DNA of 61,278 nucleotides from an uncultured Sutterella sp. (lineage in GTDB: Bacteria; Pseudomonadota; Gammaproteobacteria; Burkholderiales; Burkholderiaceae_F). The stretch lies in NCBI GenBank assembly GCA_900538905.1, contig UPZS01000008.1:1-61278 (forward strand), given 5' to 3'. Of this stretch, positions 1 to 6,930 are shown piece after piece. How positions within the stretch are numbered: the first letter of the stretch is position 1; the number at the start of each line of letters is the position of its first letter. Made by a program: the position numbers and the translations under genes. The notes under the pieces were generated by a model that saw nothing but the letters and a program-made list of their open reading frames with translations, did no database searches and was not told the DNA's origin.

Positions 1-85
1 TCATCCAGATAAAACTGCTTCAAAAAGCACCTTAAAATTCGCACATCGAATCTGTCCAGAATTTTCATACCAGTTCAGACTGATC

Positions 86-125
86 GAATTCCGATTGAGG
101 AGAGAGGAGAGGGCAATCGGAATTC
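86..125 (-). other. 12-bp inverted repeat downstream of cytochrome c gene
   Basis: GAATTCCGATTG (86-97) pairs perfectly with CAATCGGAATTC (114-125) across a 16-nt purine-rich loop. It sits just past the stop of the tetraheme cytochrome gene on the minus strand. No U-run follows, so it may be an mRNA 3'-end stem rather than a full intrinsic terminator. I see no gene in bases 1-134. Confidence 0.5.
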
Positions 126-134
126 GGAAGATGA

Positions 135-479
135 TTAAGGCACCTTCGGGAAATTGAATTTGTGGCACTGTTCGCAGTAGTTCACTGTGGGTTCGTGCTG
201 CATGTGGCACAGCGTGCAGTCTCCGTTGTGCGGAGCGGCGTGCGGATTGGGCTGAAGCTTTTCAGTTTTCTTGGCCATGGCAGCCTTCGGATGGCACTTG
301 ATGCAGGTGTTTTCATCCGGATACACGGGGTTCTTCATGTCGGGACCGTGGCACATTTGGCAAGAAACACCGCGGGCGACGTGACGGTCCGAGCCGAACT
401 TTTCCGCTGCGCTAACCGTGCCGCAGGCGATCAAAGAAGCCAGACCGAGCGAAATCAAAAGTGTCTTCGAAAAAGACAT
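135..479 (-). CDS. periplasmic tetraheme cytochrome c (flavocytochrome c heme subunit)
   Basis: The 114-aa product has a Sec signal peptide (about residues 1-24, cleavage after VSA) and four CxxCH heme motifs at residues 40-44, 59-63, 88-92 and 102-106. Size and heme spacing resemble the N-terminal tetraheme domain of Shewanella fumarate reductase Fcc3, here as a separate polypeptide. Its expected role is to carry electrons from a quinol-oxidising membrane cytochrome to the flavoprotein encoded just upstream (618-2132). The ATG has a good AGGAG ribosome site. It is probably the second gene of a flavoprotein-cytochrome operon, with two stem-loops in the 138-bp gap. The membrane quinol dehydrogenase (CymA/NrfH type) is not in the window. 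Confidence 0.9.
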   Translation of the reverse strand: MSFSKTLLISLGLASLIACGTVSAAEKFGSDRHVARGVSCQMCHGPDMKNPVYPDENTCIKCHPKAAMAKKTEKLQPNPHAAPHNGDCTLCHMQHEPTVNYCEQCHKFNFPKVP

Positions 480-528
480 CGTGAGCTCCTGATACGTTGG
501 TTCTTTTTGTTGGGGAAAAATTCTCTCT

Positions 529-552
529 GACCCGGCACGTCCGTGCCGGGTC
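529..552 (-). other. perfect 11-bp stem-loop between flavoprotein and cytochrome genes
   Basis: GACCCGGCACG (529-539) and CGTGCCGGGTC (542-552) are separated by 2 nt. It lies between the flavoprotein stop and the cytochrome start. There is no immediate U-run, so partial termination or mRNA stabilisation is more likely than full termination. Confidence 0.6.
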
Positions 553-578
553 TAAGAAAACACTCTTATAGGAGATTG

Positions 579-603
579 GAGGGCCGAAAGAAGACCGGCC
601 CTC
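579..603 (-). other. second intercistronic stem-loop
   Basis: GAGGGCCG (579-586) pairs with CGGCCCTC (596-603) across a 9-nt loop, directly after the flavoprotein stop codon on the minus strand. It is in tandem with the 529-552 stem-loop. Confidence 0.5.
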
Positions 604-617
604 TGGGAAAAACCGGA

Positions 618-2132
618 TTACTTGCCGGCAGCCGTACGGGCAGCGGTACGACCGAAGATGATGCAGTCGGCCACAGCAACGGTACCGAGACGAACCATGC
701 CGTGCACGCCGCCGGTGATTTCACCAGCTGCGTAGAGACCCGGGATCACCTGGCCGCGGGCGTTTTCAACCTGGGCCTTGTTGTTGATCACGAGACCGCC
801 CATGCAGTGGTGCACACGCGGCCACAGGCGCACAACGTAGAAGGGGCCGTCGCCGTTCTGGACAGCGTCCTTGAACATCATGCAGTTGAAGTCCGGATCC
901 TTCTGAGCCTTGATGTAGCTGTCGAACTTCTCGTTGGTCTTCTTCAGTTCGTCGTACGGGATCTTGTACGTATCAGCGAGTTCCTTCAGGTTGGCGACCT
1001 TCTTGATCACGCCGTTCTTCATGGCGCGGTCAAACAGTTCCGGCGTCATGTTCTTGCCGATGATCTTGTTTTCTGCGTTCTTGACGCAGGTGTAGATCAG
1101 GGTCGGATGGCCGATGGCAACGATGGCGTCGGCGCGAACCTTACGGTTGCCGGTTTCCTGAATGAAGCGCTTGCCGGTAGCCGGATCAATCATCGGGCCG
1201 TAACCGACAGCGGATTCCACAAAGAGCGGAGCCAGACCGAAGCCGTTTTCATCGGGGCTGGTCCACGGGCCGAGCTGAATCCAGTCCATCTGGATGGTGT
1301 TGGCACCGATCATCTGAGCAGCCTGCAGAGCGTCGCCCGTAGCACCCGGATGGTTGGTGGAGCCGAACTTCTCGTTCAGACGCGGATCGTGTTCCATACG
1401 CATCTGGACGTTCTGGCTGAAGCCGCCGGCGGCGAGCAGAACACCTTTGGTGGCGCGGTAGTAGGCAACCTTGCCGGACTTTTCACGGCCGAAGCGATAG
1501 TTTTCGCGGACCTTGACGCCGAGCACAGCGCCCTTGTCGTCAACAACGAGGTCATCGACGATCGTGCGCAACTGCACGGGGATGCCGTATTCCTGGCACT
1601 TCTTGTACATCGGGTTGATGAAGCCGGAACCGGAGTTATTGGTCACGGCATGGCTACGGGGTACGGAGTGACCGCCGTGGAAGGTGACGGCCTTGAACTG
1701 AACACCGACCTTCTTGAGCCATTCGTAGTTTTCAACGGAGCTGTCGGCGATGTGGCGTGCGAGTTCGGGGTGAGCCAGACCGCCGCCTGCCTTCATGATG
1801 TCCTTGTAGAGGAGATCGGGATTGTCCTTGATACCGGCAGCCTTCTGCATGTCGGTACCGGCAGCAGCCACGGCGCCGCCGTTGATGATGGAGTTGCCGC
1901 CGTAGGAAGGCATCTTGTCGATGACGAGGACGTTCTTGATGCCTTGTTCGTGGGCTTCAATGGCAGCGCCCAAACCGGCAAAACCCGTACCGACAATCAG
2001 GAAGTCAACTGTTTTGTCCCACTTGGCGGGAACCTTCACGGTCTGCGCAAGAACGGGGGCAGACACAACGCCGGCGGCACCGGCGGCAGCCAGAGAGCCG
2101 AGGAAGCTGCGGCGGGAAAGACTATTGGTCAC
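618..2132 (-). CDS. Tat-exported FAD-dependent reductase (flavocytochrome c / fumarate-reductase superfamily), substrate unknown
   Basis: The 504-aa protein begins with a Tat signal (SRRSFLG, residues 5-11, then a hydrophobic stretch to about 30). It continues with an FAD-binding GTGFAGLGAA motif near 48-57 and an FAD_binding_2 domain. Aligned by eye to Fcc3, the catalytic arginine is kept (R330, in GNRKVR), as are the paired histidines (441-442) and the RLG arginine (R481). The substrate-clamping histidine of fumarate reductases (QAHPT) is replaced by LGP (G288), and the Thr-Glu pair reads V-E (305-306). It is therefore unlikely to be a plain fumarate reductase; an unsaturated monocarboxylate (methacrylate, acrylate or cinnamate type) is possible. 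There is no heme domain; electrons should come from the neighbouring tetraheme cytochrome. The start is GTG with an AAGGAG site. Confidence 0.85.
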   Translation of the reverse strand: MTNSLSRRSFLGSLAAAGAAGVVSAPVLAQTVKVPAKWDKTVDFLIVGTGFAGLGAAIEAHEQGIKNVLVIDKMPSYGGNSIINGGAVAAAGTDMQKAAGIKDNPDLLYKDIMKAGGGLAHPELARHIADSSVENYEWLKKVGVQFKAVTFHGGHSVPRSHAVTNNSGSGFINPMYKKCQEYGIPVQLRTIVDDLVVDDKGAVLGVKVRENYRFGREKSGKVAYYRATKGVLLAAGGFSQNVQMRMEHDPRLNEKFGSTNHPGATGDALQAAQMIGANTIQMDWIQLGPWTSPDENGFGLAPLFVESAVGYGPMIDPATGKRFIQETGNRKVRADAIVAIGHPTLIYTCVKNAENKIIGKNMTPELFDRAMKNGVIKKVANLKELADTYKIPYDELKKTNEKFDSYIKAQKDPDFNCMMFKDAVQNGDGPFYVVRLWPRVHHCMGGLVINNKAQVENARGQVIPGLYAAGEITGGVHGMVRLGTVAVADCIIFGRTAARTAAGK

Positions 2133-2179
2133 TTTGTTTCTCCTTCACTTTGAACAAGTGTTTCGTAGTTTGGTCGAAC

Positions 2180-2196
2180 GGTTGATTTTGACAACC
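2180..2196. promoter_or_regulatory. candidate operator upstream of flavoprotein gene
   Basis: GGTTG-N7-CAACC lies about 50-65 bp before the GTG start of the flavoprotein gene. Its left half, TTGAT, resembles an FNR half-site but the right half is poor. It could be a site for the nearby Crp/Fnr-type regulator; this is only a position-based guess. Confidence 0.3.
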
Positions 2197-2373
2197 TCTT
2201 CAACCTTCTGACGGTCAGTTTAGGACTAGTCAAAAAGGAGAGATACCCCTCTGCAAATAGGCTTAAACTAGGGTTTTTACGGACCAAAAATGGCGTTAAA
2301 CCTCGGTTTTAAAAAGGTTTTTCTAAGGCTTAGGTGAACAATTGATCGGAGGTACGTCACAGTATGTACCTAC

Positions 2374-2407
2374 AAAAACGCACACCCCCGAAACGAAGAT
2401 GTGCGTT
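2374..2407 (-). terminator. intrinsic terminator of the porin gene
   Basis: AACGCACA (2377-2384) and TGTGCGTT (2400-2407) form an 8-bp stem. On the minus strand the stem is followed by a short U-run. It is about 40 bp past the porin stop codon. Confidence 0.7.
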
Positions 2408-2447
2408 GATCATCGGTCATGCGTTCATACCGAACGCAAGAGACGGA

Positions 2448-3629
2448 TTAGAAGCGATGCAGGATGCCGGCGGTGAATTCAAAGCCGTACGGCGTGGCTT
2501 CTTTGTTAGTGCGATTGTTTTCAACCTTTTCCTGAGTGAAACCGGTCATCGCAAAGAGGCTCGTACGCTTGGAGAGCGGATAGTCGTAACCCAGAGCCAC
2601 GAACCAACGGCTGAAGTCGACATCCTTCGTGTTGTCCATGTCGCGGTAGGCGACCTGACCCTTAATGGTGCCGCCGCCCAACGGATAGTTGGCGCCGAGG
2701 CTCAAGCCGTAGCCATCCACGAAGCCGTATCCATCGCTACCGTTTTCGATGTTACCTTGCTTGGCGGTTATCCAGTTCACGCCATCCAGAGTGACACCGG
2801 CACGAGCGTTGGTGTTGAGCCACTGATCCTTGAAGTACTGCGCAAAAGCGATCAGTTTGAAACCGTTGCTGAATTCGTAGTTGCCGCCGAGGGTGACGGT
2901 AAAGCCGTTGTCGACATCTTCTGTTTCATGATCGGGATTATCCACAGAACCATATATCGTCATGTCAGCCACCAGGACAGCTTCCAGACCGCCGTTCTGG
3001 TAACGCAGGGCGAGAGAAGCATAACGGTTTGACTCAGCTTCACTTTCTTCTGCATCCGTTGTGCCATCGTTCTTGAACGAGTACATCGCATAGCCCGTCA
3101 AGCCGGCAAATGTCGGGGTGACGTAGCTGATGGCGTTATCGACGCGCGTCCAGTCGGAGGCGGTGACGGAACCGGAGCCAAATGCGAAGGTGTAGTTGGC
3201 AAAGAGCGGGTCAATGGCGCGGAACAGGCCGTCGGCACCGAGCACGCTGCCGAACAGCGGCATGCGGCCGAACTGGAACTTACCGAACTTGGTGTGCAGG
3301 TCGATATGCGATTCGCGGTCGAAGATACGGCCGGTGTCGCGGGCTGCGCCCAGAGCACCGGTATCGGAACGGAAGCCGGATTCAAGCACGAAGCCGACCT
3401 TGAAGTCCGGGCTGATTTCTTCCATGCCGCGCAGACCCCAACGGGAACCGAATTCCTTGCCTTCTTCCATCGAGAACTGGTTCTTCGTTTCAGCTCCGTC
3501 GTAGTCGCCGTTGCTGCTCGTGAACATCAGAGCGGGGTTGATCAAACCGTAGATTTCGACATTGGCCGCAGTCGCAGAGCCGGCAACGAACGCGCCGAGC
3601 ACCGACATGGCGATCAAAGACTTTTTCAT
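2448..3629 (-). CDS. outer-membrane general porin (Gram-negative porin family)
   Basis: The 393-aa protein has a Sec signal peptide (1-21), a mature start ANVEIYGLINPAL typical of betaproteobacterial trimeric porins, alternating beta-strand texture, and a C-terminal phenylalanine (GILHRF) as required for BAM-mediated insertion. It should form a 16-strand diffusion channel. It lies between two periplasmic-reductase genes and next to a Crp/Fnr regulator, so it may admit their anionic substrates; that link is inferred. The promoter region has a clear -10 and two AAGGGGTAAA repeats. The ATG has an AAAGGAG ribosome site. Confidence 0.9.
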   Translation of the reverse strand: MKKSLIAMSVLGAFVAGSATAANVEIYGLINPALMFTSSNGDYDGAETKNQFSMEEGKEFGSRWGLRGMEEISPDFKVGFVLESGFRSDTGALGAARDTGRIFDRESHIDLHTKFGKFQFGRMPLFGSVLGADGLFRAIDPLFANYTFAFGSGSVTASDWTRVDNAISYVTPTFAGLTGYAMYSFKNDGTTDAEESEAESNRYASLALRYQNGGLEAVLVADMTIYGSVDNPDHETEDVDNGFTVTLGGNYEFSNGFKLIAFAQYFKDQWLNTNARAGVTLDGVNWITAKQGNIENGSDGYGFVDGYGLSLGANYPLGGGTIKGQVAYRDMDNTKDVDFSRWFVALGYDYPLSKRTSLFAMTGFTQEKVENNRTNKEATPYGFEFTAGILHRF

Positions 3630-3675
3630 TTGTTGTTTCTCCTTTGGGTAGAGGATTTATGACTCCACGGATTTG

Positions 3676-3758
3676 AGTATATGCGCCGAAGGAACGAGCA
3701 AATACATTAACCGTAAGGGGTAAAAACTGGCATAAACCCGTAATTCCAAAGGGGTAAA
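3676..3758 (-). promoter_or_regulatory. porin promoter with two direct repeats AAGGGGTAAA
   Basis: On the minus strand TATACT (complement of 3676-3681) is a good -10 about 45 nt before the start codon; no convincing -35 is visible. Two identical 10-mers, AAGGGGTAAA at 3715-3724 and 3749-3758 on the plus strand, lie upstream, 34 bp apart (about three helical turns). A weak -35 with phased upstream repeats suggests an activator-dependent promoter. Confidence 0.5.
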
Positions 3759-3794
3759 TTTCAGGAGGATCGCCGTTTGGCCCGTGTTGCGCGT

Positions 3795-4634
3795 CTACTT
3801 TGGATGCGTTTCCGCAAGGATCTTTTTGAGCGGATTGCGGTACAGATCGCTGGAGCGTTCTTCAATGTTTCGTAGCCAGCGATGCACCGGCAACATGCAT
3901 TCGAGCTTGATCAGAGCGCTGTCGTTTTGCGGGATGTAGTTACCGGAACTCTTGAGATTTCCCAGAGCGCGCTCAAGCGCGGCTGCCGAACAGTTGACGA
4001 CGAACTGCAGCGCTTCGCCGCGCAGCGGCGCCGGCACGCGAATCCACGAGGTCCCGTCGATGACCTCTTCGCGACCGAACGCAACCGTCCAGGTGATGAA
4101 ATAGGCCAGTAAACGATCTTCAACGCCAAGCATCGTATGCACACCGAATCCCAGACGATCCGACAGATTCATCAATTCGAATTCTCGGGCCACAATCATC
4201 AGCATTTCCGGGTCTTTTTCGCAAAGACTGTAGAGAAGCGACTGGGGAACACTGATGACAACGCTTGGCACAAGGGCGTAGTAGCTGCCGACACAGGGGC
4301 GATGCGAAAAGAAATTAAGGTTGCCGCATGCCAGGCGTCCGGGAATGGAAAACGCCATGCCGGGCTGTTTGACGCCGTAAATGGAACCGAAGCAGCGTCC
4401 GGTAATGCCGGATTTAACCATGACAAGCTTGTCGACTTTGTCGCTGACGTGTCCGAGCACGGGTTCGTTGGCTCCTAATTCCGTTTCTACACCCCAGCGT
4501 TCGATCAGGGAACGAATTCGGGAGTGCAGCGGCGGGGCGAGCCACGGATAGGAAGGAATAGAGTAAGTATCGTCTGTCAGACGATTTCTAAAAACCCCGA
4601 TTTCCTTGAGCCAGCTAGAGGAAGGCGGACGCAT
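3795..4634 (-). CDS. Crp/Fnr-type transcriptional regulator (divergent)
   Basis: The 279-aa product (from the ATG at 4634, preceded by AAAAGG; a TTG at 4664 would add 10 residues) looks like a Crp/Fnr protein. A beta-rich effector domain covers about residues 45-150, a long dimerisation helix about 150-200, and an HTH-like segment about 205-255. The FNR N-terminal cysteine cluster is absent, so it should not hold an oxygen-sensing [4Fe-4S] cluster of FNR type, and I could not see a clean cAMP pocket. It is divergent from urdA and next to the porin, which makes these genes the likeliest targets. The family call rests on overall shape rather than a strong motif. Confidence 0.7.
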   Translation of the reverse strand: MRPPSSSWLKEIGVFRNRLTDDTYSIPSYPWLAPPLHSRIRSLIERWGVETELGANEPVLGHVSDKVDKLVMVKSGITGRCFGSIYGVKQPGMAFSIPGRLACGNLNFFSHRPCVGSYYALVPSVVISVPQSLLYSLCEKDPEMLMIVAREFELMNLSDRLGFGVHTMLGVEDRLLAYFITWTVAFGREEVIDGTSWIRVPAPLRGEALQFVVNCSAAALERALGNLKSSGNYIPQNDSALIKLECMLPVHRWLRNIEERSSDLYRNPLKKILAETHPK

Positions 4635-4696
4635 GTTTGGCCTTTTGTTGTTAAAAAACTTCAAAGATTCCTGCGGTAAGAAATCGAAAAATCATC

Positions 4697-4728
4697 GACT
4701 AATACCGAGTGAGCCAAAAGAATTAGTC
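4697..4728. promoter_or_regulatory. inverted repeat upstream of the Crp/Fnr-type regulator gene
   Basis: GACTAAT (4697-4703) and ATTAGTC (4722-4728) form a 7-bp inverted repeat with an 18-nt spacer, about 65-95 bp upstream of the regulator start. It could be an autoregulatory operator. There is no direct evidence beyond symmetry and position. Confidence 0.3.
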
Positions 4729-4974
4729 AGGGCATTTTCACAGAAAATCAATGGGTTCTCAAGAGTTCAGAACTAAAAATTGGGGAAGAGGTTGCCTGAA
4801 TCGAGAGGTTGAAATTTTGGAAAGGACCGAATAAAGCGCAGTTTTTGATGACTATCCGCTCTAAGTAGAATTGCCTAAAATGCCGAGGAGCCAGCTCAAA
4901 AAGACGGCATGGTCGCTTTTGCGTCTGTATCAGCTGGTTTTCTTTGAAGATTGCGATCAAAAGTCGACAAAATC

Positions 4975-4990
4975 AGACAATTTACTGTCT
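4975..4990. promoter_or_regulatory. candidate operator upstream of urdA
   Basis: AGACA-N6-TGTCT (4975-4979/4986-4990) lies 52-67 bp before the urdA start. A further TGTCT copy is at 5013-5017. The position suits a site overlapping the urdA promoter. Confidence 0.35.
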
Positions 4991-5041
4991 TTTGTTGCTA
5001 ACTGCATCAAACTGTCTGTTTACTACAGAGGGGAAATAGAT

Positions 5042-6799
5042 ATGCGTTTTTCTCGCGCTTTGGTTGCCGGGTTGGTTTGCTTGGCTTTTGCAGCCACCGT
5101 ATCGGCAAGTCCTGTGACGACACAGGGTTCCGGTGTTGGCAAGCACGGCGACGTGACTGTTGCCGTGACTTTTGACGGCGGCAAGATCAAGGACATCAAG
5201 ATCGTCAAGCAGCAGGAAAATCCTGTGCTCGCCGCTAAGGTCTTCACGGATCTCAAGCAGCACGTCATTGACACGAATTCCGTGCAGCTCGACGCCATTT
5301 CCGGCGCTACTTTCTCGTCTAAGGGGTTCCTGGACGCTGTGGCCGATGCCGCCAAGAAGGCCGGCGTAACGCTCAGCAAGGCCGATAAGAAGGCGATCAA
5401 GAAGGTTGTCAAGGCTTTGCCGAAGGAGTCGTCCTATGACGTGGTCGTGATCGGTGCGGGCGGTGCAGGTTTCTCCGCTGCGATTGAAGCTAAGAATGCC
5501 GGCGCCAATGTCGTCCTGTTGGAAAAGATGCCCGCTGTCGGCGGCAACTCTTTGATTTCCGGCGCTGAAATGAACGCAGCTAAGAATTGGGTTCAGCCTA
5601 AGCTCGGCATCAACGACGACTCGCCGGAACTGCACGCCAAGGACACCTATCTCGGCGGTGACAAGAAGGGCGATCCCAAGGTGATCAATGTGTTGACGCA
5701 CAACGCCCTTGACGCTGCCAAGTGGTGCCGTGACTACCTCGGCGTTCGCTTTGAAGACGACAATCTCTTCTTCTTCGGCGGGCACTCCCGTAAACGCGCT
5801 CTGATTCCGATTGGTCACACTGGTACGGAATTCATCACCAAGTTCCAGGCTAAGGCTGATGAATTGGGCATTCCCGTCATCACCAACATGAAGGCTGAAG
5901 AACTCATTAAGGATAAGAGCGGTCGTGTCGTTGGCGTCAAGGCGACGATGAACGGGGCTTCCTACACCTTTAACGCCAAGGGTGGCGTGGTGCTTGCAAC
6001 GGGCGGCTTCGGTGCCAATCCTGAGATGGTCAAAAAGTACAACCCGAAGATTGACGAGCGCTTCAAGACGACGGATGCTCCGGGCACAACGGGTGAAGCT
6101 CTCTATATGGCCGAGCGCGCGGGTGCCCAACTTGTCAACATGGGTTACATCCAGACCTATCCGATCTGCGACCCGATTTCGGGTGTAATCGAACTGATTG
6201 CGGACGCTCGCTTTGACGGTGCCATCATGCTCAATCAGGAAGGCAAGCGCTTTGTGGAAGAACTGCAGCGCCGTGATGTTCTGTCCGAAGCCATCCTGAA
6301 GCAGACCGGCGGCTACTGCTGGGTGCTCTGGAATGACAAGATCGGCTCGATTTCCAATACCGTCAAGGAACATCCGACGGAATACGAAGCCTTCACCAAG
6401 CAGGGCATTATGGCAACCTGCGACGATCTGAAGTGCGTGGCCGACTTCACGAAGATTCCGTTTGACAGCCTCAAGGGCACGATTGATCGCGTGAGTTCCA
6501 TGACGGGCAAGGGCAACGATAAGGATTTCAACCATCGTTCCGGCTTGCTCGACATGACGCAGGGCAAGTACTACGTCATCAAGGCCGTGCCGAGTGTGCA
6601 CCACACAATGGGCGGCGTGCGCATCAATGAGAAGGCTCAGGCTCTGACGGCCGAAGGCAAGGCGATTCCGGGTCTTTGGGCGGCCGGTGAGGTCACGGGC
6701 GTAACGCACGGTACGAACCGCCTCGGCGGCAATGCATATACTGACATCATCGTGTTCGGTCGCATTGCCGGTAAGGCAGCGGCCGAAGCGGCGAAGTAA
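5042..6799 (+). CDS. urdA: urocanate reductase UrdA
   Basis: The 585-aa flavoprotein has a Sec signal (1-22), an FMN_bind domain (about 25-110) with the ApbE flavinylation motif DAISGAT (84-90; T90 is the expected covalent FMN site), and an FAD_binding_2 reductase domain (132-585, GAGGAGFSAA near 138). Fumarate reductases have QAHPT; this protein has QTYP with Y373. It also has D388, R411, H520 and R560, matching in identity and number the active-site residues I recall for Shewanella UrdA. It should reduce urocanate to imidazole propionate as a terminal electron acceptor in the periplasm. There is no heme domain, so electrons must come from another cytochrome or an FMN-domain donor. The ATG at 5042 was chosen for its signal peptide and AGAGGGGAAA site. 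Confidence 0.92.
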   Translation: MRFSRALVAGLVCLAFAATVSASPVTTQGSGVGKHGDVTVAVTFDGGKIKDIKIVKQQENPVLAAKVFTDLKQHVIDTNSVQLDAISGATFSSKGFLDAVADAAKKAGVTLSKADKKAIKKVVKALPKESSYDVVVIGAGGAGFSAAIEAKNAGANVVLLEKMPAVGGNSLISGAEMNAAKNWVQPKLGINDDSPELHAKDTYLGGDKKGDPKVINVLTHNALDAAKWCRDYLGVRFEDDNLFFFGGHSRKRALIPIGHTGTEFITKFQAKADELGIPVITNMKAEELIKDKSGRVVGVKATMNGASYTFNAKGGVVLATGGFGANPEMVKKYNPKIDERFKTTDAPGTTGEALYMAERAGAQLVNMGYIQTYPICDPISGVIELIADARFDGAIMLNQEGKRFVEELQRRDVLSEAILKQTGGYCWVLWNDKIGSISNTVKEHPTEYEAFTKQGIMATCDDLKCVADFTKIPFDSLKGTIDRVSSMTGKGNDKDFNHRSGLLDMTQGKYYVIKAVPSVHHTMGGVRINEKAQALTAEGKAIPGLWAAGEVTGVTHGTNRLGGNAYTDIIVFGRIAGKAAAEAAK

Positions 6800-6826
6800 T
6801 ACGTTCTTTCCGATTTAGCCGATCAT

Positions 6827-6867
6827 TTTCGCCTCGGGGTTCTGATGAACGTCGGGGCGAAATTTTT
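6827..6867 (+). terminator. urdA intrinsic terminator
   Basis: TTTCGCC (6827-6833) pairs with GGCGAAA (6856-6862), followed by TTTTT (6863-6867), 28 bp after the urdA stop. Confidence 0.75.
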
Positions 6868-6874
6868 GGTGATA

Positions 6875-6910
6875 AAAAAGCGCAGTGTGAATGTGCCACC
6901 TGCGCTTTTT
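6875..6910. terminator. bidirectional terminator between urdA and pyrE
   Basis: AAAAAGCGCAG (6875-6885) and CTGCGCTTTTT (6900-6910) form an 11-bp stem with A/T arms on both sides. It can end both the rightward urdA and the leftward pyrE transcripts. Confidence 0.8.
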
Positions 6911-6930
6911 GTTGAAGGTGCCAGAGGAAG

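Larger units (their letters stand above)
2133..2447. other. intergenic: flavoprotein promoter region and porin terminator
   Basis: This 315-bp gap holds the upstream region of the flavoprotein-cytochrome operon (minus strand) and the porin terminator. Visible elements are a GGTTG...CAACC inverted repeat (2180-2196), a TACCCCT heptamer (2244-2250) and the terminator at 2374-2407. I could not identify a convincing -10/-35 pair. Confidence 0.6.
4635..5041. other. divergent intergenic region between regulator and urdA
   Basis: About 400 bp without a gene. It contains the inverted repeats GACTAAT...ATTAGTC (4697-4703/4722-4728), GTTCT...AGAAC (4755-4759/4769-4773) and AGACA...TGTCT (4975-4990), and a strong urdA ribosome site (AGAGGGGAAA, 5027-5036). 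The open frame that extends urdA to 4871 lacks a signal peptide and is not used. Confidence 0.6.

Noticed and set aside
1..210. Minus-strand open frame at the left edge
   Set aside because: It overlaps the cytochrome gene and a stem-loop, and has no signal, motif or ribosome site.
543..2153. 536-codon open frame antisense to the flavoprotein gene
   Set aside because: It is a codon-bias shadow: the opposite strand encodes a full Tat flavoprotein with a good ribosome site, and this frame shows no family motif.
4982..6709. 575-codon open frame antisense to urdA
   Set aside because: Same reason; urdA has a signal peptide, FMN site and active-site residues, and the antisense frame has none.
5042..6799. 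Labelling this gene as fumarate reductase
   Set aside because: The fumarate-specific His and Thr/Glu are replaced by the urocanate-specific Y373 and D388.
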